From positions 1-64,000 of the forward strand of contig JAILNS010000031.1 of NCBI GenBank assembly GCA_024691305.1: a DNA stretch of 64,000 nucleotides, read 5' to 3'. A program made the position numbers and the translations under genes. A model generated the notes under the pieces. The model saw nothing but the letters and a program-made list of their open reading frames with translations, made no database searches and was not told the origin of the DNA. This DNA comes from Lachnospiraceae bacterium. Its GTDB lineage: Bacteria > Bacillota > Clostridia > Lachnospirales > Lachnospiraceae. Below, piece after piece: positions 52,170 to 59,212 of the stretch. Every line of letters starts with the position of its first letter. The stretch's first letter is position 1.

Positions 52170-52874
52170 ATGAGTAAAGTACTGGTAGTAGATGATGAAA
52201 AATTGATCGTAAAGGGACTAAAGTTTGCACTCGAGCAGGACGGACTTGAAGTGGATTGTGCATATGACGGAGAAGAAGCGCTTAAGTATATCAAAGAAAA
52301 CCCTTATGATATAGTGCTTTTGGATCTGATGCTGCCTAAGATGAGCGGATACGATGTTTGCCAGGAAGTGAGAGCTTTTTCGGACGTTCCTATTGTTATG
52401 TTAACTGCAAAGAGCGATGATATGGATAAGATCCTGGGGCTTGAATACGGAGCAGACGATTACATCACCAAGCCTTTTAATATCCTGGAAGTAAAAGCGC
52501 GGATCAAGGCTATAATGCGCCGTATCGATCATAAGAGCGTGTCCGGAAACGCGATCAAGGAAGCAATAGCCGATGCAGGAACTGTTGAACATGGCGATAT
52601 AAAGATAGATATTGCCGGAAGACGTGCATTTATCCAGGGAAAAGAAGTAAATCTCACAGCCAGAGAATTCGATCTTCTTGAGTTGTTTGTAAATAATCCG
52701 AACAAGGTATATACCAGGGACAAACTGCTTGAACTTGTTTGGGGCAGTGATTACCCCGGAGACGGACGTACAGTCGATGTGCATATCAGGCGTCTGAGAG
52801 AAAAAATAGAACAGGCTCCCGGAGAACCTGTATATGTTAGGACCAAATGGGGAGTGGGTTACTACCTGGCATGA
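52170..52874 (+). CDS. OmpR/PhoB-family response regulator
   Basis: 234 residues. Receiver with phosphorylation site D52 in DIVLLDLMLPKMSG, the conserved threonine/lysine pair (VMLTAKSDDMDK and DYITKPF), and the winged-helix DNA-binding C-terminus (NLTAREFDLLELFVNNPNKV and GRTVDVHIRRLREKIE). There is no strong ribosome-binding site beyond GGATGTGAGTT. It overlaps the kinase gene by four bases (ATGA). The three-gene operon with the kinase and a GerMN lipoprotein is notable. The target genes are unknown; in Firmicutes such pairs often govern the cell envelope. Confidence 0.93.
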   Translation: MSKVLVVDDEKLIVKGLKFALEQDGLEVDCAYDGEEALKYIKENPYDIVLLDLMLPKMSGYDVCQEVRAFSDVPIVMLTAKSDDMDKILGLEYGADDYITKPFNILEVKARIKAIMRRIDHKSVSGNAIKEAIADAGTVEHGDIKIDIAGRRAFIQGKEVNLTAREFDLLELFVNNPNKVYTRDKLLELVWGSDYPGDGRTVDVHIRRLREKIEQAPGEPVYVRTKWGVGYYLA

Positions 52875-54337
52875 ACAAAATCCCGGATTGGATCAAAGAG
52901 CGTATAGAAATCCTTAGAAGTATGAAACTATGGCTTTTTATCATTATTTTTGCCATAGGTCTCATTCCCTGTGTCATCTTAAGTAACATTCTAATGAACA
53001 GCTATACGCGAAAGGCAGTCGATATCAGAACTGCAAATATAGCGAATCAGCTGCATATCATATCCGATCATCTGATCACTTATAAATATCTGCAGGTCAA
53101 CTCGTCTGAGAGTATAGATGCGGAGTTATCCCAGCTTTCCACATTATATAACGGTCGTATTCTTATCATAGACCAGGATCTTCGGGTCGTAAAAGACACC
53201 TACGGAACATCCCAGAACAAGATCATAGTTTCACAGGAAGTTATCAAGGCATTCAAGGGAGAGACCATATCCAATTACGATGATACCGACGGATATATCG
53301 AGATATCCATGCCCATAGTGGAAAATAACACGCTTGAGGATGGTACGGTAGAGTCCAAAATCCTTGGTGTTATGTTAACCTCGGTTTCGACTGATACGAT
53401 AAACGATACATCGGACAGACTTAAGGATGTTTCAAGAACTGTTAATTATCTGGTGGCTGTCGTGCTGCTCGTAATAGCGCTGTCTGCAAGCCTGATCCTG
53501 ACAGCTCCGCTTAAGCGGCTTAATACCGCAATATCCGATGTAAAAGAAGGATATGCCAGCAATCCGGTAATGGTAAAAGACTATCTTGAGACGGAGAGGA
53601 TATCGGAGGCATTCAATTCCGTATACAGCCGTATGAAGATGCTTGATGATTCCAGACAGGAATTTGTTGCTAATGTCTCACACGAGCTTAAGACTCCCAT
53701 GACAAGTATGAAGGTTCTTGCAGATTCTCTTTTGGTGCAGGAAGATGCTCCGGCGGAATTATACAGGGAATTTATGGGTGACATAACAAATGAGATTGAC
53801 AGGGAGAACAAGATCATATCTGACCTGTTAAGCCTTGTAAAAATGGATAAAACCTCGTCTGAACTGTCCATAAGTGAGGTTGACATAAATTCGCTTATTG
53901 AACTAATACTCAAGAGACTCAGACCTATCGCCAGAAAGAAGGATGTTGAGATTGAGTTCATTTCCATGCGCCAGGTTACAGCCATGGTAGATGAGGTGAA
54001 GATCAGCCAGGTCATAACAAATCTGGTTGAAAATGCGATCAAATATAATAAAGAAAACGGATCCGTCAGTGTAACACTCGATGCGGATCATCAGTATTTT
54101 AAGATAATCGTTGCCGATACCGGTATAGGAATACCGGAGGAGAGCATGGATCATATATTTGAAAGATTTTACAGGGTAGACAAGTCACATTCCAGAGAAA
54201 TCGGCGGTACCGGGCTTGGTCTTGCCATAACCAGAAGTGCTGTCATAATGCACAGGGGTTCTATTGTTGTAGAATCGGAAGTTGACGAAGGAACCACATT
54301 TACGGTAAGGATACCGCTTGTATATGTGGTTGCTTAG
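52871..54337 (+). CDS. Two-component sensor histidine kinase
   Basis: 488 residues from the ATG at 52871 that overlaps the regulator stop. Two membrane helices (about 18-42 and 192-214) enclose an extracellular Cache/PAS-like domain. A HAMP linker is followed by HisKA with H271 in NVSHELKTPMTS and an ATPase domain with NLVENAIKYN, DTGIGIPEE and GGTGLGLAI. The layout is that of WalK/PhoR-like kinases. It should phosphorylate the upstream regulator. The lipoprotein gene downstream overlaps its 3' end. Confidence 0.92.
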   Translation: MNKIPDWIKERIEILRSMKLWLFIIIFAIGLIPCVILSNILMNSYTRKAVDIRTANIANQLHIISDHLITYKYLQVNSSESIDAELSQLSTLYNGRILIIDQDLRVVKDTYGTSQNKIIVSQEVIKAFKGETISNYDDTDGYIEISMPIVENNTLEDGTVESKILGVMLTSVSTDTINDTSDRLKDVSRTVNYLVAVVLLVIALSASLILTAPLKRLNTAISDVKEGYASNPVMVKDYLETERISEAFNSVYSRMKMLDDSRQEFVANVSHELKTPMTSMKVLADSLLVQEDAPAELYREFMGDITNEIDRENKIISDLLSLVKMDKTSSELSISEVDINSLIELILKRLRPIARKKDVEIEFISMRQVTAMVDEVKISQVITNLVENAIKYNKENGSVSVTLDADHQYFKIIVADTGIGIPEESMDHIFERFYRVDKSHSREIGGTGLGLAITRSAVIMHRGSIVVESEVDEGTTFTVRIPLVYVVA

Positions 54338-55319
54338 TGGAGACGTGGAGACGAGTAGGAGTTTACATAACATATTGAAACGCATATCTATCAAAAAAAT
54401 AATATCGTTTGTCCTGTCGATGGCCATGATCGTATCGCTTACTGCGTGTCAAAGCAATGCTGATATATCGTCTGCTGAGAAAAAGTTTACTTTTTTTTAT
54501 CTGAATCCGGATGTTGACAGTCTGGTGTCCTATGAAGGGGTGCTGGATCTGGACAGTTATGAAACGGGCGAGGCAAAGCTGGCAGCTGTCGTGAAGCGGC
54601 TCTCAGAATCACCTGATATGGCAAAGATGCGGGCACCGCTCGGACCGGAAAGCGGATTTGTATCAGCCGTTCTTGTAGATACTCAGGCGGTCATAGACTT
54701 CGATTATGATATGGGACAACGGGATGTGCTCACCAGAACTCTTGTGATGGCAGCCGTAACCAGGACCATTACACAGTTACCGGAGATAGATAGTGTTTTG
54801 GGAATGGTAGAGGGTTCGCCGATGCTTGATTCAAAAGGAATGGTTTTGGGGCCGTTAAGCGCAGAGACATTCCTGGACAATACCGGTTTGCAGATCAATC
54901 CGGAAGAGAAAACGCAGCTTACATTGTATTTTGCCAACGAGAGCGGAGATGGTCTGGTCAAAGTAAACAGGACCGTAGTTTATTCCGGAAACATATCGAT
55001 GGACAAACTAGTTGTAAGACAGTTGCTTGAAGGCCCGCATGAAGATGAAGCGGGATATCCTGTCATGAATCCACAGACGAAGATAATAAATGTAACAACA
55101 CAGGATGGAACCTGTTATGTAAACCTTGACACATCGTTTTTGGCTCCGCCTAACAATCTGACCAATGATGTTGCGATATATTCGATCGTGGATTCACTGA
55201 TAGAACTTGGCAGTGTCAATAAGGTCCAATTTCTGATCGATTCGGATTCGGATGTGATGTTCAGGGAAACGGTCAGCTTAAATACACAGTTTGACAGAAA
55301 CCTTGATATTGTTGAGTGA
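54324..55319 (+). CDS. GerMN-domain lipoprotein
   Basis: 331 residues if started at the ATG at 54324; a TTG at 54375 would give a shorter and cleaner lipoprotein signal. The signal sequence ends LSMAMIVSLTAC, with the lipid-bearing cysteine in LTAC. Two GerMN-type domains are suggested, by the VSAVLVDTQAVIDFDY...TRTLVMAAVTRTIT and DGTCYVNLDTSF...DVAIYSIVDSLIEL segments. GerMN proteins occur in germination, peptidoglycan and two-component contexts. The gene overlaps the kinase, so it is probably an accessory to that system, much as LpqB is to MtrAB in actinobacteria. A GTTTACATAA word lies at 54361-54370. Confidence 0.8.
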   Translation: MWLLSGDVETSRSLHNILKRISIKKIISFVLSMAMIVSLTACQSNADISSAEKKFTFFYLNPDVDSLVSYEGVLDLDSYETGEAKLAAVVKRLSESPDMAKMRAPLGPESGFVSAVLVDTQAVIDFDYDMGQRDVLTRTLVMAAVTRTITQLPEIDSVLGMVEGSPMLDSKGMVLGPLSAETFLDNTGLQINPEEKTQLTLYFANESGDGLVKVNRTVVYSGNISMDKLVVRQLLEGPHEDEAGYPVMNPQTKIINVTTQDGTCYVNLDTSFLAPPNNLTNDVAIYSIVDSLIELGSVNKVQFLIDSDSDVMFRETVSLNTQFDRNLDIVE

Positions 55320-55404
55320 GAGGATAGAGTGTGATCAGTGAATCGGAGATTGATCCGGTGAATCGCGTGAGATATATAAACCGGATTCGAAAGAGATGGA
55401 AATA

Positions 55405-55436
55405 AAAAAGGCTGCAGTTTTGACTGCAGCCTTTTT
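55405..55436. terminator. Bidirectional rho-independent terminator
   Basis: AAAAAGGCTGCAGT, loop TTTG, ACTGCAGCCTTTTT. It separates the lipoprotein gene from the convergent hsp20 gene. Confidence 0.92.
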
Positions 55437-55478
55437 CGGTAGGGTAAATATTCTAAGGGGGATTAGAAATATTTTTAG

Positions 55479-55523
55479 CCTTCTATGGCGATGAAGGTAG
55501 GTTTATCCTTCTATGGCGATGAA
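55479..55523. repeat. 28-base-offset duplication across the hsp20 stop codon
   Basis: CCTTCTATGGCGATGAA occurs at 55479-55495 and 55507-55523. The second copy encodes the last residues (FIAIEG) of Hsp20, and the first copy repeats them beyond the stop. Confidence 0.85.
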
Positions 55524-55955
55524 TTTCTTTTCAGGAATCTTCTCGGGATCCTTCTTAGGAATACTCAGGTTCAGGACGCCGTCCTTAAATGAAGCCTTGA
55601 TATCCTCTTCGGTGAGATGATCGCCTACATAAAAGCTTCTTTGCATTGCGCCTGAAAAACGCTCCTGTCTGATGAGTTTGCCTTTCTTGTCTTTTTCATC
55701 ATTGTCGAGAGACTTGGAAGCACTGACTGTAAGATAACCGTCATTCAGTTCAAGCTGGATCTCGTCTTTGGTAAATCCCGGAAGATCGATGTCAACTTCA
55801 AACTGATCGTCTTTTTCATGTACATCTGTCTTCATGAGTCTGTCGGCGTGTTTGCCGTATAACTTCTTCTCTGTGCGGTCGATGTCTTCAAAATCAGGGA
55901 ATCTGAACCAATCATCAAATAAACCGTCTCCAAAAATACTAGGTGCTAACATCAT
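55503..55955 (-). CDS. hsp20: Small heat-shock protein Hsp20 (alpha-crystallin domain)
   Basis: 150 residues from the ATG at 55955 behind GAAGGAGGTAATT; a second ATG follows at once at 55952. The alpha-crystallin domain spans about 40-150: MKTDVHEKDDQFEVDIDLPG, LNDGYLTVSAS, and FKDGVLNLSIPK with the IP tail (KIPEKKFIAIEG). These are ATP-independent holdase chaperones. The upstream CIRCE element at 56083 shows control by HrcA, together with the chaperonin operons. Confidence 0.95.
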   Translation of the reverse strand: MMLAPSIFGDGLFDDWFRFPDFEDIDRTEKKLYGKHADRLMKTDVHEKDDQFEVDIDLPGFTKDEIQLELNDGYLTVSASKSLDNDEKDKKGKLIRQERFSGAMQRSFYVGDHLTEEDIKASFKDGVLNLSIPKKDPEKIPEKKFIAIEG

Positions 55956-56067
55956 AATTACCTCCTTCATATTTGCTGTCCGCCGGACTGCTTATGCGTT
56001 CGGTGGTAAACTGTTGATTGTTTGTTGTTTGACTTCGGAACATCTCTGTTTTCCTCTGTCTGATTAT

Positions 56068-56096
56068 GTTATAGCACCACTGTTAGCACTCGTCAA
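56068..56096 (-). promoter_or_regulatory. hsp20 promoter overlapping CIRCE
   Basis: On the minus strand TTGACG (56091-56096), 17 bases, TATAAC (56068-56073). The -35 box lies in the nine-base spacer and one arm of the CIRCE operator, so HrcA binding would block RNA polymerase. Confidence 0.8.
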
Positions 56097-56109
56097 GGGT
56101 GAGTGCTAA
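56083..56109 (-). promoter_or_regulatory. CIRCE operator (HrcA binding site)
   Basis: TTAGCACTC, nine bases, GAGTGCTAA: a perfect match to the CIRCE consensus, 128 bases upstream of the Hsp20 start. Confidence 0.95.
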
Positions 56110-56212
56110 TAAAAAATTATTAAAATTATTAAGCGTTTATAAACTCTGTGTTCATATGATTCATATAGAGAAGGGGGTATCAGGAAATTTGTGGAACAGT
56201 GATAAATATGGT

Positions 56213-58477
56213 TTATGGATCATTGATAAACGGTATAACTTCCACGGTATCCCCCTGTATGTGTATATCAAGTGCACCGTAGTCTATAGTGCAGTAGTGA
56301 GGGATGTTTCTTGCATCCAGCCTTTCTATTGTCTCGGGATTAGGATGGCCGTAAGAGTTATCGCGGCCTGCGGAAATTAAGGTAAGATCGGGCCCCAGGG
56401 CATCCAGGAAATCGTCGTAGGTTGAGCTTTTAGAGCCGTGATGCGCACATTTCAGGATATAGTATACATCTGTTATTTTATCGGACGCGCCGCCGGCCTC
56501 AGCCTTAAGCATATTGTTTCCACGTAGCATATCTGTAAGCGCTTCTTCACCCACGCCGCACAGGTCCCCCGTAAAAAGCATATGGATATCCCTGTAATTC
56601 ATATCAAGGACCAGGCTTTCACTGTTTGGGTCTTCGCCGGTACATGAACTGTCGGGGTAAAGGCATCTAAACGTGATAGCGCCGCATTTAAATCTATCGC
56701 CTGCGATAACCGTGTATACAGGGACTTCTGCATTCTCGGCGGCGGATATAAGTTCTGTGTATGCTTCTCCGCCTGCCAGATGAGTTGATGAAGTCAGATA
56801 GAGGCCCTTTATTTTGGGCATTGTAAGACCGCGGTCGTTTACCATCTCGAGTATCCCGTTATAGTGATCAGCGTCCAGGTGCGTTATAAATACGGCATCG
56901 AGTGAAGAGACTCCTTTGGAAAAAAGAAAAGGAGCTATCCTGTAAGTTCCCACATCCGTGACATCGGTTGAACCGCCATCGATCATTATGTCTGTTCCAC
57001 AGTTATCGGTTATGTATATACCATCACCCTGGCCTACATCTATGAGTTCGATATCTATCCCTGTTCTAAGCGAAGTGGTTAACATAACACACGCAAAAGA
57101 AAGATTCAGGATTATCTGGAGTTTGGTCTGTTTCTTTTTAAATAAGAGGATGATCGCAACAAGGAATATATAAATAACAAGCGATATAGTTTTGGGCTTG
57201 CCCGATACAAAGCGGTTTATAGGAAGAAGATCTGCCAGTCTGCATGACCATTCATAGAGCAGCAGGATAAGGTGTGTCGGAAACGACAGGATCTTTCCAA
57301 GAGGAATAAATATCGCACATCCTGCCAGTGCGATCATGGCACATCCAAGGAGAACACTCATAAGTGGGATGATATACAGATTGAGTATAACCGAGATCAT
57401 TGGGAAGTAATAATAGTTATGAAGATAGATAGGAAGAGTGACTATGTTTATCGACAGACTCCCTGAAAGAAGCTTGGGAAAGATATCATCAAGGAGCGGA
57501 AGTATCATAAGCACTGCGCATATGGCACCGAACGAAAACTGAAAACCCGAGTAGAACAGATATGCAGGCTGATCTATAAGTATCAGAACTGCAGCGATGA
57601 TCAGGGCAGTGGCCATATCATAGGTTCTATGCACAATATCAGCTGTCATTCTAAGTGAAAACATTATGATCGCGCGGGCTGCGGAAGCTGCCATACCGGT
57701 CATCATACCATACATGATCATGAGGATCATGGCTGTGACGGAGGATGCAAATGCCGGGATACGGCATTTTCTTAAGACGGTGACAAGCCCCATACCAAGC
57801 ATTGAGATGTGCAGGCCTGATATGGCCAGGATATGCGCCACACCGTTTCGGGAATAAAGAGATCTGGTATCGGGTGACATAGCGGATTTATCGCCAAGCA
57901 GCATGGCTCGAATGAGAGCAGAGTCATCTGCATCAAAGCACAGGTCACAGAGTGCACCGATCCGGGTTCGTATCACGCTAAGGCGGTTTTTGATACGCCA
58001 ATTAAGTGAAATATCCGATCTGTCACACCATAATACCCTGGTACCTGTCATGGAAAAAGCAATATGTTCAATGGCATAGTATCGTCTTGCGTCAAACTGT
58101 CCCGGATTGGTCGCAGGCCTAAATGACCTTACATTTCCCGATACGGTAACGATGGTTCCAAGCATAGTTTCCGGTGTATCTTCAGCCATATAACACATGA
58201 TCATATCATTATCCGGGATTATATCTGTGCCTGTGATCACTTCATTGTCCGGTTCCGTGTCAATGTGATCCGAACCGGAATCGGCTTTACTTAAATACCA
58301 TATCTTATTTAAACCATCGTCTTTTGGCTTATATTCTACGCGGGACAGTCTCCCGGTTACGGTTATGATATTTCCGTCATAGGAGGAGTAGTCTGCTATA
58401 TTCAGGGGAAATATAAGCTGTATTATTAATAAAATAAGAATAAAAATAAGACCCGCGGTCGCAAGTGGTCTGCGCAT
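56213..58477 (-). CDS. comEC: ComEC/Rec2 DNA uptake channel
   Basis: 754 residues, ATG behind CGGAGTACATTT. An N-terminal OB-like domain (DUF4131 type) with two helices is followed by the Competence domain of about ten membrane helices (LGDKSAMSPDTRSLYSRNG, AHILAISGLHISMLGMGL). A C-terminal metallo-beta-lactamase-like domain follows, with DVGQGDGIYI, FITHLDADHYNGILEM and LKCAHHGSKSSTYD. ComEC carries single-stranded DNA across the membrane; the beta-lactamase domain may degrade the other strand. With comEA in the same window, the DNA uptake core is present in part. It is read on the opposite strand from comEA. Confidence 0.93.
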   Translation of the reverse strand: MRRPLATAGLIFILILLIIQLIFPLNIADYSSYDGNIITVTGRLSRVEYKPKDDGLNKIWYLSKADSGSDHIDTEPDNEVITGTDIIPDNDMIMCYMAEDTPETMLGTIVTVSGNVRSFRPATNPGQFDARRYYAIEHIAFSMTGTRVLWCDRSDISLNWRIKNRLSVIRTRIGALCDLCFDADDSALIRAMLLGDKSAMSPDTRSLYSRNGVAHILAISGLHISMLGMGLVTVLRKCRIPAFASSVTAMILMIMYGMMTGMAASAARAIIMFSLRMTADIVHRTYDMATALIIAAVLILIDQPAYLFYSGFQFSFGAICAVLMILPLLDDIFPKLLSGSLSINIVTLPIYLHNYYYFPMISVILNLYIIPLMSVLLGCAMIALAGCAIFIPLGKILSFPTHLILLLYEWSCRLADLLPINRFVSGKPKTISLVIYIFLVAIILLFKKKQTKLQIILNLSFACVMLTTSLRTGIDIELIDVGQGDGIYITDNCGTDIMIDGGSTDVTDVGTYRIAPFLFSKGVSSLDAVFITHLDADHYNGILEMVNDRGLTMPKIKGLYLTSSTHLAGGEAYTELISAAENAEVPVYTVIAGDRFKCGAITFRCLYPDSSCTGEDPNSESLVLDMNYRDIHMLFTGDLCGVGEEALTDMLRGNNMLKAEAGGASDKITDVYYILKCAHHGSKSSTYDDFLDALGPDLTLISAGRDNSYGHPNPETIERLDARNIPHYCTIDYGALDIHIQGDTVEVIPFINDP

Positions 58478-58561
58478 AAATGTACTCCGAGGTCTCTCCG
58501 AACTATATAGAATTACAGATCATGAACATTATGTTTATATTTTGGAATCAAAGGAATCTCT

Positions 58562-58996
58562 TCAGTTCCTTCCACTTTGGCATACAATATCCTCCATTAT
58601 CATATCATCGGTACTGACAAGCAATTTAAGGATATAAGGGACCTGTGCTGATCGATTGGGAGCCTTTGACCAGTAATTGAATTCTTTATAATAGTCTAGT
58701 GCATAATCCTTCATCGCATCGATGATCTTGGCGATGCATTCTTTTTTGGAGGGAGCATTTTCGACAAGTTCGAGTTCTGCAACGTAACAGGTTATACTGC
58801 CATCACTTTCATCGTCGACCGATACATGATATTTATAATCCTTGAGGATCTCAGCAAGCATACCCGAGTCCAGCATAGCGACATAATCATGTGTTCTGTT
58901 GATAAAAGCGGGTCTGTCGTGAACCACTGAGTCTATTGTAAGACTCCAGTTTTTACGCACTTCACTGGCATTTTTGTAATAGGAATTAGTGATCAT
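58562..58996 (-). CDS. Phd/YefM-like antitoxin-type protein
   Basis: 144 residues from the ATG at 58996, with GGAGAGTATGAT upstream; the frame is open to 59023. The start resembles antitoxins of the Phd/YefM or RelB groups: KNASEVRKNWSLTIDSVVHD, then RPAFINRTHDYVAMLD and LAEILKDYKY. The C-terminal half (from about 80) contains an extra domain with DEVES-like acidic strands and KECIAKIIDAMKDYALDYY, which looks HicB-like. No toxin gene is beside it, so it is an orphan antitoxin or a regulator. It is 84 bases upstream of comEC on the same strand. Confidence 0.65.
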   Translation of the reverse strand: MITNSYYKNASEVRKNWSLTIDSVVHDRPAFINRTHDYVAMLDSGMLAEILKDYKYHVSVDDESDGSITCYVAELELVENAPSKKECIAKIIDAMKDYALDYYKEFNYWSKAPNRSAQVPYILKLLVSTDDMIMEDIVCQSGRN

Positions 58997-59089
58997 ATCA
59001 TACTCTCCGCAGGAATAACGCACAAAACGTACAACTTGTACAAATACTATACATCCTATTCATAAGAGATTCAAGACATAATAAAAATA

Positions 59090-59145
59090 TTTTAAATGAT
59101 TCACGTCCTATTATATGTTTTAAATGATTCACCTTCTATTATAAT
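59090..59145 (+). repeat. 28-base tandem duplication in the kinase promoter region
   Basis: TTTTAAATGATTCACGTCCT...ATG (59090-59117) is repeated at 59118-59145 with a few differences. The TATTATA words in both copies could act as -10 boxes for the hybrid kinase gene. Confidence 0.8.
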
Positions 59146-59212
59146 TAGTGACGAATGCTCCTGTTTTGTGTAAAATGATGACAAGGCTTTGTTTTGATAT
59201 AGGAGTGTTTGC

